A DNA stretch of 64,000 nt, from the NCBI GenBank assembly GCA_008711295.1, contig VUYV01000069.1, positions 335,667 through 399,666 on the forward strand, read 5' to 3'. Of this stretch, positions 51,991 through 64,000 are shown one piece after another. The stretch comes from Anarhynchus alexandrinus (taxonomy: Eukaryota > Chordata > Aves > Charadriiformes > Charadriidae). Position numbers and translations under genes: made by a program. The notes beneath the pieces are model-generated. The model saw only the letters and a program-made list of their open reading frames with translations, did not search any database and was not told where the DNA came from. Numbering within the stretch: the stretch's first letter is position 1; each line of letters opens with the position of its first letter.

Positions 51991-52469
51991 CTTGTGTCCC
52001 CAGGGCCAAATCCTCAATAGCACACGTCTTTTCCAGTAGGCAAGCAGCCCATTCACACGCGGCGTGATTCGCGTTATCGCTTGCTGCCTTTGTCGCTCTG
52101 AAACAGTAGACACTGCCTCCCCATTAACGAAGCATCCTCCAGCAGCCACGGACCTCGGTCCTGAGCTGGTACCTGCTCTGGCTGCCTCTCGCTATGATGG
52201 CTGGTATGTCCCAGGGGTGGCCAGAGACATCAGTGAGATTTTTCCTTGTATACTTCCAAGGAAACCGGACCAGGCCTCTGAGCAATACCTTCATCCTGAC
52301 GAGAGTTGCTATCACTCATTCCTAGGCTGACAAGGTTGGCTGCTGTTGTCTCTGACGCCCACAGTCCCTCCCGGCTGCCCAGCAGTAACTGCACAGAGCT
52401 GAAGCCTCTCTCTTTTTCCTCATCGCCCATTTGCATTGACTTAATTGAAACACACTTTCTTTTTTTTTT

Positions 52470-52470
52470 N
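52470..52470. other. Ambiguous base (N)
   Basis: A single N sits at the end of a T-run (TTTTTTTTTTN). It is most likely a homopolymer base-calling or assembly ambiguity. It makes any reading frame across it uncertain. Confidence 0.95.
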
Positions 52471-52839
52471 GAATGGTAACAGCCCTCAGGAAGCGAGGCA
52501 TTAAGACATCAACACAGCACTCCCATGGCTTGATGTGCGTAGCTCTCTCCCCCTCCCCAGCTTTTTTAATTTCAGGCACTTCCTACTTCCTATTTGGGCT
52601 TCTGAGTGATACAAGTGTGTAATTAGTGAAAAAAGACATTAACACCTACAAGGCACACTTCAGACATCAAAAAAAATCAAGTTATGCAGTTCTGCTCGCT
52701 GTTTCTTGTAATTACAACATTAATTTCTTACTTTTGGGGAAAAATAAAATTCCTGTATTTCACAGATGATGGCAGAGCTAAAAATTAATTTAAGATGATA
52801 ATGTTACATGAAAATAAAAACCTCTTCTGATTGAATTTC

Positions 52840-52880
52840 AAGGACTCTTCTGTTTAACTAGCTTCAAGAGTCCTTTTTTT
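52840..52880 (+). repeat. 10-bp hairpin followed by a T-run
   Basis: AAGGACTCTT at 52840-52849 pairs exactly with AAGAGTCCTT at 52866-52875 across a 16-nt loop. T residues continue to 52880, giving seven in a row from 52874. The form resembles a small hairpin RNA with a polymerase III stop, but no A- or B-box was found upstream. Confidence 0.7.
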
Positions 52881-52922
52881 GATCATAATAAAATTATTTG
52901 CCATATGGTTCAGATGCTTGTG

Positions 52923-52943
52923 ATCCTCTCTCAATGAGAGGAT
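52923..52943. repeat. 8-bp hairpin
   Basis: ATCCTCTC at 52923-52930 pairs with GAGAGGAT at 52936-52943 across a 5-nt loop. It lies about 45 bp after the previous hairpin, in a stretch with homeodomain- and octamer-like words. Confidence 0.7.
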
Positions 52944-53789
52944 TATGCATGAGATATAATGCCTACTGTAGCTGCAGCCAAGCACACAGCTGGCTCTGAT
53001 AATGCCAACAAATGGCTTCATCTATCTCAATGTCACGTAGGAGCTGGTGCGATGAGAATCAGCCCAGAGTACAATTAAAATCTACATCATCTGTGAGAAA
53101 GGTGATGGAGGTTCTGACATCAGAGCTGTGCCAGATTCATCCTCTTTCCATTGTAACAGAAGAAACATGTTGCCCCTTTCACCCTGTCACACTAATGATG
53201 TGCTTTGCACATCCCTTCCTGTGCACATTAAAGGTAGTAAATCAGGGAGACTCCTATTTAAAAGCTTCACCTTTATCTGACATTCAGTAACGAGAACAAT
53301 TTCTAAATTTAAGTTAAGTGTATTCCTTGCTCCCCTCTCTGTGATGAGATAATGCCATTTGAAGCCTGCAAGTGAAATATGCGTAGAGGAGTTTATGATC
53401 CATATGGCCCCAAATTGTGACAGTATGCAAGAATTTCCTTGTTTTAGTTCCACAATATTTAGTCACACTAATAAAACCAGGCTTGCACATCCATTTCTCC
53501 CACCAAACCAAATTTTATTGCAAAAATGGCCATAATTCACAACAAACAAGCTTGATATCAAGACACTGATGAACCTCCTCTTTTAGGTTTTTAAAGCTAG
53601 TGGGGGACTTGTGCAATGATTTTGTTTTATTGTTATATTCATTAAAGGCAAAACCCACAAATTTGTTTTATTAGCATTTTCAACGATTTAACGTAAATAT
53701 AAGACATAATTACTTATGCCTGGCTCTCAAATTTTATTATGAGCTAGGGTTCTATTAAAATATTTTAAGCCTTTGGACATCAGAAATGT

Positions 53790-53985
53790 AAAAGCTTGTC
53801 TGGCGGACATGGTAAGTCACTAGCTAATGCTGTTTTCTCCTTTCTGTCAATTTAGCTGCATCAGTTTGTGTGGCACATTGCGAATGGTATTGCTAATCAA
53901 TGCAATGTAGGCACTGGGAAATGGAGATATGCAGGTTTACACTCACTCTTGATCTTCACCGGGTTTGAGATGTAATCAACATCTA
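53790..53985. promoter_or_regulatory. Candidate conserved noncoding element
   Basis: Sequence such as GTCACTAGCTAATGC, TGTCAATTTAGCTGCATC and GCTAATCAATGCAATG has a homeodomain-rich texture without repeats. A GTAAGT donor-like word at 53812 is not supported by an exon. Conservation is untested. Confidence 0.2.
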
Positions 53986-56900
53986 TTTAAAAATCTTTAA
54001 TCACACAATATACATGCAGACCATTTTCAACTATCTCCTGGTTAGGACTTAAGTCAAAGTCCCAGTGCATGCCCCTCAACTACGCTGATAAATGTATTTT
54101 TAAACACACATGTTTTGTACTAAATAAGACAAAATACACTGCATTTGACTCTCCGCTGTGCTACTCTAGCTTAATGCCATTTCTCTCAATAGCGTTACAC
54201 TACGATACAAATGACTACACACTAGTGTTAAAGTATCAGGTTGTGCACCAACATCAAAAATCTAAATCCAGGAACGTGACGCTGAGTCTCTCTCCATATG
54301 AAAATGAGCACCTTGTTGCTGCTTTCTGTTAAGCAGTTGATGATAATAGAAGGCTTTGCCTACAGGCCAGCCTGCACATCTGTAACAACATTGCTCTATT
54401 AAGTTGATTTAGACAAAAATGACAGCAACATCCTCTTCCACAGGAGCTTAGGTGGTACAAGCTTTGGAGAAACATCCAGGTGACATAAAAATCTACTGTT
54501 TAATAGAGCAAAAATCACAAAACTTAGATTTTAAAGAACTAAATCAACTCAGAGTTTCTAAGGAATACTTAAGAAAGCAGATGTCTCTAAACTGAGCAAC
54601 ACCATCCTTGCAGTTCATGTAAAATGTCATTGCTCCCAGAATAAAAAAAAGAAAGAAGAAAATCCAAGCAAAATGTTTACTGCACTTGCTACGTCTGCCC
54701 ATATCTAAACTTACCAAGCTACAGATAAATGAAACAAAAAGCTGGGTGCCAAGGCTTCACGCCTCATTGAGTGAATGTTTTTTCTCTCAGCCTCTGCTCT
54801 TGGGTTTTTTTCCCTCCCCAGATAATAACAGCTGGTAAGAGCATAACAACACACCCATTTATAATTCAGGTATGGGCTCTTCACAACTCCATAGCAAAGA
54901 AACTCTGCCTTTGAAGATAAGACTCCTGCAGTTATGTCCAAGTTCAGCTTCCCTCCTTTACCTGAGTAAACACACAGTAGCCTATGTCCAAGTTTGAAAA
55001 TGAATTGCAAAAGCTCATAAAAGCAGCCACTCCAAATGACAAATTGCCATTTTCTGTGCATCTTTCAATAGCTCTGAAATAAATAAGTCAAACCACAGAA
55101 ATGTTAAAAATGTAGAGCAAGAATTCACAGTATCAGTAAAGGTGACAAATATCCTCCAAAATGCAAAAATCTCCTCCAATGAGGTGAAAGTGCCAGAGGA
55201 AACTATGCACACACTTCCTCTACACTCCCCAAAACTGTACTACAGCTACCCCAACTCAGCTTGAGAGTGATCTACACACTTACATGTACACCTCTGCAGA
55301 GCTCCCACAAATCCAGGAGTTTAAGAAAATCTTACGTAAACCGAAATATAAAATCCTGATATACAATCTTGAAAGATGAGTATTTGGGTACTGTATTTTA
55401 AGAGACACTCTTAAAATAACAGAAATAACAGTTTTAAAAAACTAAATCTGGGAGCTTTCTAATAGGAGAAAATCATTTTGGCTAAATGTGGCACTCTGAA
55501 GAAGACACCAGAGTTACAATGCAAGTAGAAGTGCAGAGACAGAAAGACAGACCACCATCCTCCCATATTAAGAATTTGAGGATAAAAAAGCCATTGATTT
55601 AATGACTCAACTAGTTTATAATACTGGTAAAATATTAATTTGAAATCAGACTGCACAATTTCTACAAGCAAGACTTCCAAAATTTCCTTGTCTCTCGTAA
55701 ACTGGAAGTTCTTAATGGTATGTGACTTGGCCTAAGTCATCAACATATTTTTAGTATATAAAGTTTAATAGCACCCAATGGTACAATAATACTTCAAAGA
55801 AAATTAAGACAGAACTAATCTTAGCATTAGCTACAGGAAAAGAGAGAAAGAAACGAAGAAAAAAGGAGATGCAACTGACTGAAGGAAGAAACAATATGGT
55901 AATCTCATCCTTTCAGACTTTCGTGTGCTTCTACCTTGTCAATGTGCACAACAAAATTGAATTCTGCAAGCTATCACACATACTGCCAGACCCCTGAACT
56001 TCCACTGTTTCAAATAACCAGGCTCAGGAAAAGCCACATAAAACAAGTTTTCTGCCCAGAAAAAAAAAGCAAAGATAACTTTGTTAAACCCTCACATTCC
56101 CAACACACACACGTATGCAAAAGCACAAAACCTAGCTTTAGTTCTTGAATTATTTGGTACAAATAGCAGAAATTACAGTGAAAATTCATAAAGGCATACA
56201 GACAAACCAATATAAGATATGAAATAGTAAAAAACCTATTCTTAGAAAACAGACAGAGATTACTGACTCAGTGAGGACCTTGTAGAGCCCCAATCCAGAA
56301 TGTGGTAAAGTACCTCCAAGTCACGATAAACAAGACCGCTAGTGAAGCATTGAGACCGGAGAGGAAAAAAAAAGGAGACTCACAAAAAGCTTTCTATCAC
56401 ATATGATGTTCTTTCTATTTTTCTCATACTTGGCAAATCTCTCCACCGGTGATCTTCTCTGAACTTACTGTTCTAAGTAATTTAGAAGCAACAAATTGTA
56501 TGGAGACCGCTTCTTATCTTAGCATGCTGAGTAGTCCAATTGTTTCTGGTTAACTCACTTTCAAACATCCAAAATGCTTTGTTGTAAGGTATTAACAGTG
56601 CTTGCCACTGTTCATATAATCCACTTCTGCACACTGCTGAGGTCCCCACCACCGGCTGAGCACATAGATGTCGACAGCAGCAAGAGCTACTACAAAAGCT
56701 AATTTTTAGCCATTAAGGAAAGTGTGGTATTTTAGGGTTTTTTTGTTATTTAAGATAGGAGCAGAATTCTCCTCAGGATGTGAAATATTTCTTCACAGTT
56801 ATTTAAATCAAAATATCTACAGGTCTGGTTCCCTAAAAGGTGCAAGAGGTTGCGATAGAAGAATGGGTATACGTGGTTAGGTTATTGCTCATCTCCAAAC

Positions 56901-59900
56901 AGTATTGCTGCGTTTTAAAGATCGTATCAGAATCTCAAAGAGGATGAGAAAAGAGAAAGAAGATGAAAAAAAAGGAAGTTTATTTTTGAGCTAGCTCCAG
57001 TGCACCTTGAAGCTTTGATATTTTCTGTTCACCTTCTTCTATTTCCATTTTTCATTTTCCTAGAACCAGCTGTCTATTCATAAAGCCAGAAAGATATTGC
57101 TTAATATAGTATCAGTATTCCTGGTATAGCACCGGCAGATTAGAAAAGGTTGTTGAAAAGCAAATGCATATATGCAAATGTTTTTTTATATTAAATGGAA
57201 ACATTCCAAAAACTCAAATGATCCATGTGAAATTTTAATTATAACTTAACAGCTGTTTGAGCTAATTGAAGGATATCAGAAAGGTGATTTCCTTCTCATT
57301 GTAATTAAAGAGTTAAGCCTAATTTACTGTTGTCAGAACAAGACTAAATACCAATCTGGTCTGCCTAATTACATAAAAAGGTAAACAGGAGAACTCCAAG
57401 ACAGATATCCGAATGCTTCCTCCCACCTCAACTCCCCCTCCCCGCACACATACAGTCCCCCAGTAAAAGAGAAGTAAAACAGACAAGTTTTGCAGTGATT
57501 GCTTCTGCCCTATATCTTCTCTGGCAACAAGATGGGCAATGACCTTTAAAGCAAGTGAGCAACTCACTCTAATTCTGCCTTACCACCCTTTTATTAATTT
57601 TGCCTGGAAGCTATTTTCATTTCCATTTCCTTGGCTTCACAGCCTTATTGTTTAATACTGTGGCTATGCAAAAAGGTAAACATATGTTTTGCATTCACTA
57701 ATGTGGTATTATCTAGTTGCCACCAACAAAAGAATGATGTAATACAGAAATAATGCTGAAATACTTGTTGGTCTACGACAATATAACATTTTTTTTCTAT
57801 AATTTTGAATGAAAATAGAACAAAAAATGGTTTTGATCTCTAGCGCAAATATATATTGTAATATGCATACTTTTTTCATGATGTATTAAATACAATAGTC
57901 TTCATAACAAATACAGTCCTTCCAAATGTACCTGAACAAAAATTAAAAACTATTTCTATAACATTAAAAATTCAAAGATTTTGTTTTCTAAGCAATCCAC
58001 TGATTAATCTGGGCAGACCATGGCAACTTTTCTACTCCATCTTTTTCCACCTCCCTTGCAACACAACTGCCATTATTGAAAAGAAGCACAAAAGACTTAC
58101 GAGAGACACAAACCCTGGCTACAAGTGTCAACAATATGCAGTGTAAAGTTAATTGCTAAAGTATTAATTGTATCAACATAAATTTACTAAAGTATGTTAT
58201 CTCCAATGGGTTATACTAAACACCGAATAATTCCAAAGCGGTATATTCAGGCATAGGGGCAGAAGTGGTGAGGGATGAGTGAAAGAGTACGACCTGTGAA
58301 CGATATGTCCCTGAAGAAAAGTGCAGGTTTATATTTAATTCACATTTTCACCACACCTGAAGCTCTGCGTGGCTCATGTGCAATCAGCACCAGACCCTAG
58401 GGAAAATGAGCAGCAGGATTCCAAGAGCATAAGAAGCAGCTCCACTACGCAGGATGCCAGCAATAGATCAGGAAGCCAACTGAAAAGTGTGGAAACGTTC
58501 ATAGATGTTTGGACCACATGAATCAAGGAAGTGCCAATGTAATATGGAAGACATTTCAGGTGTCTTTAACAAAGACCAGTGCTGGTGGGAACGAAAAGAG
58601 GCCAAGCAGTCTTAGATCTGTGGAGCACCTAGGCTAACAGCAAGGCATCTTGTACTAAATATAATCTGTGGCCAGACAGCTGTAGTTTTCAGTTCAGCTC
58701 ATTAAGGCCATTTTAAACAGATACAAGCAAAAGATAGAGGGAGAATCACACACTGAAAATATCAGAGACAAGTTTGCAGTAAGCACACGTTCTGCATTTT
58801 GCTGCACAAGGATTCTCACCTCGACTCAAATCGCACTCTAAGCACTAAACACTGCTTTTATGCTCAATTAATGTAACTTAATCCAGCCATAAGCAAAATA
58901 TTTCAGACAGCTAGATTGTGCTGGGATTCCCCTGCCTCCTTGTGCTCTAGTGGTTCTCCTGACCTTGACAAATCTCTTGGTTATCCTCCATACAACATAA
59001 TTTTCAACATCTTTCTAAACAGCCAAAAAGAGACAATGTACAGCAAAAACTTAATGAGGAGTTATAAAAGCACACTTGAAAACCATCTCTGACTAATTAA
59101 CTTCAAAGCAGATAATAAAAAAAAAATAGCAATTTCATTCTGTACATATTACAAACATAAATTGTACACACTCTATTTCAGCTGCCGTGCCCTCTGTACA
59201 GAGCAGGGCTTAACTCCCAGGTCAGTAGGAACAGCTAAAGATGTTCCTCCACCTTCCTTCCACTGCTTTCTCGCTCATCCATTTGTGCTTCACCCTATGT
59301 CCAGATGTTGTGAAAAATCTTAACGCAGATTTATCTCAGCAACATTTACAGAAATATTTACCTTTACAGGTATCATCCCATTGGTTTACTTCCCCAGATA
59401 AGAAGCTACTAGAATCAAATTATTTTACTACTCATCTTTCTCTGTTCTGTCAAAAGTACGTTTAATGCAATCTACGTGATGAATGTGTCCTCATGAAAAG
59501 TGGGAGGGAAAATTAATTTGGGGGGTCTGACAATGAAAAGATCATTTGTCATTACCGTGCTGAGCTGTGCCAGCAAACGACGAGAGCCCTGCAACGCATT
59601 GTCAGAGCCCAGCGGCTGCTGCCCGTTTTCTGCCCCTTCCTTTAGCAAACTCCTCCTTCCTAATGCTTCCGTTCGCTCTGAATGAAGGTTATTAGCAATA
59701 CTAACCAGGCAGAGTGGCGAGCTTGGATGCAGTGGGGGTGGGACGTGAATTTGTAAGAACTAATTTGTCTAATGTTCGGTAACAAAGGCAAAGCGTCTGT
59801 GCTGTGAATTAATATAGCATCAATCACTGACTAACTGCTTCAGCACATGTAATGAGAATATTCTCTGGCCAACCCCATGGTCTGCACAGACAGCTGGGGA

Positions 59901-59979
59901 GATAATAACCCGAATGGAATTTTTATTTTAATGCAACTCTCATCTTCAAAGCAAGAAAGAACCTAAGGAGACTATCCTG

Positions 59980-60042
59980 GGTGTGTATGTATGTGTGTGT
60001 ATATATATTTTTTATATATCTGTATATACACACACACACGCA
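59980..60042. repeat. (TG)n(TA)n...(TA)n(CA)n compound microsatellite
   Basis: A GT/ATGT stretch runs into TA repeats, a T-run, more TA, and then ATACACACACACAC. The two halves are inverted copies, so the tract could extrude a hairpin or adopt Z-DNA. Confidence 0.9.
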
Positions 60043-61691
60043 TAACAGCCTTTCAGAAAAAGCTTAGAATAGAAGTATTTATTTTGAAAATACCTGGTAC
60101 TTAGAAATATGGTCAGTTGATTGTAAGGTTCCTGGTTGAATAGCCCTTTTCTTTTAATACTCTCAGAGTTGTTTTAACTTCTCTGCAGTTGATGTTTTTA
60201 ATGATGTAGTTAGCTCATCTTATTACAATTTTAGGTTGTATAAAAATCAAGAATGCTTGAAAACAGTTTAATATCCAGTAGAGTGGGTTTTTTTCTCCCC
60301 TTCAGTTGCTGATCACATTAAGGGCTGACACAGAAACATATATTTAAACACTTTAACATTAAACGCAGTCACAATTAGAAAAACACTTCCACTCACATTT
60401 CTTTAACAAGGATATTTACTGTTTGCATAGTAACAATCTCCCATTGTTTTCAAAACAGAAAAAAAGAAAAGCAAATACATTTTTTGACATTAAAAATATT
60501 TAAAAATCATCGCCAATCAAAAATTCACTTAGTCTAGGATCACCTGGAAGAATTAGTGGGTGCACTGGGCAACTCACTGCACTACCACCACTGGAAAGAA
60601 TGAATTCTCTGTATAAAAAGCTTTATCAGGGAGAATTTAGGAGTGCCAGAGAAGCCCAAAGAACAACTCAAAAAAATAACAGAGAATTAAGGAGAAGCAG
60701 AAGACAGACCTTTATTACAAAGGTGAAATGAATATGCCATTTACAATTAAAAGGTTCACTGAACTCTGCATACTGATTACGTGCTCCAGCACAACACAGC
60801 CAGACTACTTGATCTTCACCACTCCCAACTTGAGCAGGCTGCAGTGAAGCAATGAGGATATTTTATCCGGTATTTATAACGAGGAGGAAGACAGCCCTTC
60901 TCAAGTCAGACATGCCAAAGAATGAGAAGCTGTTGCAGGTCATTACCGAAGCACTCTCATCACCCCTCCACCACTACCAATTTATGTTATTACACTGTTA
61001 AATATTTTGCTGCCTTCAGCACTGTCTGATAGCCTTAGAGACACCCAGAATGCCTCCTAGATCAAGCTGTAGGCTTTCAAGGGTGAAGGGTACGCTGCCA
61101 TCCAGTCTAAAGGGCTTGGTATTTCACCCATCCTGTACTGCATACATTGTTAGGCACCCATCTCAAATAACACCAAAAAAAAAAAGACATTAAAAACTGT
61201 GAGTTCAAGGCAAGTTTAAGACCATACTATCCTCTTTGACAGACAAGCCCTGCACTGCCACAGCCCTGTCTCTAAGCCACCGTGACCCCAGGGAAACAAC
61301 AGGAGGAAGTGAACCGTGGCCTAGTGTTTCTGATCAGGACAGTTTTGTGGAAACATTATGATGTGACATTTTGGAAAAAATATGCTATAATATAACACTG
61401 GGAGATAGTACTTAGAGTGGCCTGAAACAGAAAACAGAATGCGAGCTGCCTTTGTGAAAGCAACAGAGGAGCTGAGGCAGAGCCATGGCTACCCAAAGTA
61501 ACATACAAAGAAAACACCTCTTTGTTTTTTAGCAAAGAAAGGATGAGCTGCCGCCATTCTCCCCCAACAGGCTTGAGTGTAACCCCTGCAGAAGGCTAAG
61601 GTTTGTGCTCCCATGGGTGAGAGACGCTGGAACTAATTACAAGTGAAATTTCATTTAAACTCCTGCAGATAAAATGTGCATTTATCAGGAC

Positions 61692-61715
61692 AAAAAAAAT
61701 ATATATGTGTGTATA
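61692..61715. repeat. A-run plus (TA)(TG) microsatellite
   Basis: Eight A residues are followed by TATATATGTGTGTATA. It is a short simple repeat. Confidence 0.75.
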
Positions 61716-63775
61716 GGAATAGCCACACAGCATTCTGACCAAGCAGGACACCACTGTACTGGTTAAATGAAACACTGGTTAAATTGAACACAAGACAAGA
61801 AAAAAATGAATTGGTATTGTTTAGCTGCGGAGCAATTACGTACTTGACAAGATCAATGGGGAACTACTAAACATGTACTTGATATGCCCCTTTACCATTT
61901 GCATGTCATACAGAAAACATGATAATTTTTATACATACAAAGTCTTAAGCCTTTAGTTAGATAATGTACATATACACTACTTTTCTTGCTGGAGGAAGTA
62001 GGTCCTATAGCTCCAGTCTGAATTAATAGAGAACATAAGCCTCTTTTACTCAAGACATACAATAAGCACTCCATAGCATCAGTCTAGGATGAGTCCTAGG
62101 AAGAAACTGTGACTCAAATACAGAATTATTTCCGTTACTGTGTCAGAGGAAGGAAGTAATTTACTGCAACTAAATAGAGACTGCAGTGTAATTCCCTTTT
62201 CTTCTAGTAGCTGGTAGGTTGAGGCAGGTGCAGGGAATAAAGGCTGCATATCACAACAGCCCCTCTTCTTCTGCCCAGCTGGAAGGAGAGCTACATGCAG
62301 CCTCTCTCAGCCCACACTTCAATTCTCAGGACAAGAAAAAGGACTGGGAAGATTCTGTCTCCCTGGTCTCACAAAACGGGTGTCCCTGGAGCTCTTTTGC
62401 AATTTGGTTCCTGATGATAAAAAAATTAAATAAATACCAATGACTCAGAGGGGAAGCTCTGAATCACATACTGAAGGACTTCCTCTCCTTACATGTCCTA
62501 CATTGTTTCAATCTGTCTATAGACAAAAAAAAATTCAAAGGGAATATGATTTACTATTTATTTAAAGGTATAAACAAGAAAAAGAGCCTGTTATTCACTT
62601 TAAATGTATCTTTCATCAGTTAAGCGGCAACAATTCAAAAAATTATGATGGTGATCGAATGGCAGCTATTATTGTTAGTATAATTTTCCCTGTCAGTATC
62701 CTATAAAGCATGTTGCACTGTTGACACCACCTTCAGACTAGTTCTACAGGCCTACTCATGAGAAATGTTAAACCATTAAATACCATGCGCTATTGGCAGT
62801 GAATACATACATGTATTTTGTTAATTTATGGCATGTTTCACACATACCAGGGAATAAAATCAGAAATAATTATTTCATGCTAATAAAAAATAATCACTGC
62901 AAGTGCACACAGATTGTGGGTTTGTATGTGACTTGCTTGTGGGAAAATTATAGATAAGATTACATTGTCGTAATTTTTATGGGAAAACAGTACTTAACAG
63001 CCTTAATCAAAAATGGGTATGTTAATATTCCCAATGACGATCAATGTGAAAGAGGAAGTTACATATTCAGACATCCTAAATCATCAATGATTTATCTTCT
63101 GCTGTTGTTGGATTTTTTGTTTTGTTTGGGGAGGCTGGATGGTTTGGGGGTCAGCTGAGTGTGTGGAATTAAATCTAACTCCTAATCTGGTGAGTTATCT
63201 ATGGTGTGCAAGGCATACACCATCCATTATGTAGCATCAGTGAGTGACAGTATGAATAGCAGTCTTTGCCAGTTAAAGCCGCGATAAGACCTGGATTCTG
63301 AGAGAAGTTCCTGCTCCAGAGCGATCTCTATTGTTCCAGCCATCAGTTTTGGCAGTAAGACTGATTCAAAGATAAGACAGCAATGATGCTGGAGTTTTAC
63401 ATAGAAAAATATCAGCAAATAATCGCTTCATCTGCATTTACAAAGACATCTATCGAGTCGATTTTAATTTTAATAAGACCCAGTGCCATTTAAAAAAAAT
63501 TAATAATTTAAATATACAGAATTTCTTCGAGTGAGAATCTGATAAAAGGCCAAATTATTCTATATTCAGTATTTGCATCCCCACGAGTGACTATTTCCAC
63601 GAGTAACTGTCTGCTAACGGCCCTCATCTCACCCTGCCCCCATTCGTAACTTCATTGCTGCCCATGGGCACGTTCGCTGAACTTCACGTAGTACTCTGCT
63701 ATTAACCCAGCTTTCTGCCAGCCAGCCTGAATACTAAACGTGCGTATTTCTCTCCAGAAAGGCTGCAGGAAACGT

Positions 63776-63955
63776 TGAGCCGGACAGCAGGACCACAACC
63801 CCCACGCGTGTTCACAGGACACGCCGGTGGCGGGACCCCTCGCCGGGAGCCGCCGTTCAGCACCAAGGACAGCGCCGGAGAGCCCGGTGGCTCGGGCAGG
63901 ACCACAGGCTGGCCACCAGCCCAAAGTGCGCACCGGGTCTGAGCTACGCAAACCT
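63776..63955. other. CpG-rich patch at the right edge
   Basis: About 180 bp contains some 17 CpG at roughly two-thirds GC, an observed/expected ratio I estimate near 0.8. It contrasts with the AT-rich left flank and contains the RE1 element. It could be the edge of a promoter CpG island of a gene to the right, or an isolated regulatory island. The 99-codon minus-strand frame through it shows no family resemblance. Confidence 0.65.
63856..63876 (+). promoter_or_regulatory. RE1/NRSE, REST-binding element
   Basis: The 21 bases start with the left half TTCAGCACC and end with the right half GGACAGCGCC, joined by AA at canonical spacing. Every position matches the classical RE1/NRSE consensus except the central eleventh base, which is variable among known sites. 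REST (NRSF) zinc fingers bind this element to silence neuronal genes in non-neuronal cells and recruit corepressors. A full two-half-site match at exact spacing is very unlikely by chance in 64 kb. The regulated gene is not in view; a neuronal gene nearby is the natural inference. Confidence 0.85.
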
Positions 63956-64000
63956 CAGGTTAAGATTTGTGGCCCACGGTATAACCGGAGTTATTTTCTG

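Larger units (their letters stand above)
37081..64000. other. Unique noncoding stretch with clustered regulatory motifs
   Basis: No gene recognised over 27 kb. Listed separately are two microsatellites, G-rich tracts, inverted repeats, the STAT-site cluster near 42.4 kb, CCAAT/CTCF-like signals near 49.5-50.0 kb and the RE1 patch near 63.9 kb. Open frames are short and without family resemblance; those at 41303-41644, 45791-46207 and 54711-55061 are the longer ones. The segments 53990-58340 and 60050-63650 hold nothing I can name. Confidence 0.55.

Noticed and set aside
53812..53817. GTAAGT as an exon boundary
   Set aside because: The hexamer is expected about thirty times by chance on both strands of 64 kb, and no exon precedes it.
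10158..63577. Octamer ATTTGCAT/ATGCAAAT sites (about four in the window) as an enhancer signature
   Set aside because: The count is close to the roughly two expected by chance and the sites are not clustered.
63652..63951. 99-codon minus-strand frame across the RE1 patch
   Set aside because: Open because of high GC; no homology is recognised and a second frame overlaps it.

Overview
The window looks like avian nuclear DNA with no recognisable protein-coding exon. The evidence for a bird (or close sauropsid) is the repeat content. The only abundant interspersed repeat is CR1, a non-LTR retrotransposon: four 5'-truncated copies, three of which end in clear copies of the octamer ATTCTATG. Mammalian Alu- or L1-type elements are absent. 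Base composition is AT-leaning, with a few short GC-rich islands. Open reading frames are short, overlap on both strands and have no family resemblance, except those inside the CR1 copy at 13561-14645. I therefore read the window as intergenic or long-intron sequence in a gene-poor region.

Layout. Positions 1-203 hold a CR1 3' end cut by the window edge. Unique sequence follows to 2809, then a minus-strand CR1 3' end at 2810-3063. Positions 3064-13560 are unique AT-rich sequence with one unexplained 158-codon open frame at 8509-8985. The longest repeat is the plus-strand CR1 at 13561-14645. It keeps the C-terminal part of the ORF2 reverse transcriptase, broken by two in-frame stops and a frameshift. 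From 14646 to 27340 the DNA is unique, with homeodomain-core-rich stretches near 16.7-17.2 kb and 18.3-18.5 kb that look like conserved noncoding elements, a G-rich quadruplex candidate, and a GC-rich but CpG-poor patch near 26.1-26.3 kb. A 64-bp CR1 relic lies at 27341-27404. A tRNA-like SINE candidate starts near 36.9 kb. The rest, to 64000, is unique sequence with microsatellites at 38.9 and 60.0 kb and several short regulatory-looking clusters.

No pathway or operon can be described. The most informative signals are noncoding: (1) a near-ideal RE1/NRSE (REST-binding) element at 63856-63876 inside a CpG-rich patch; (2) a CpG-dense island at 33943-34036 followed by a palindromic RFX X-box at 34167-34180 and a PBX/MEIS-like site; (3) three STAT-type sites within 35 bp at 42386-42420, the last inside a 20-bp perfect inverted repeat; (4) a CCAAT-box pair, E-box palindrome and CTCF-like core at 49.5-50.0 kb. 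Together these fit a neural or developmental cis-regulatory landscape around a gene outside the window. That is inference from motifs, not from alignment. I saw no undescribed coding system, CRISPR array, tRNA or rRNA gene.
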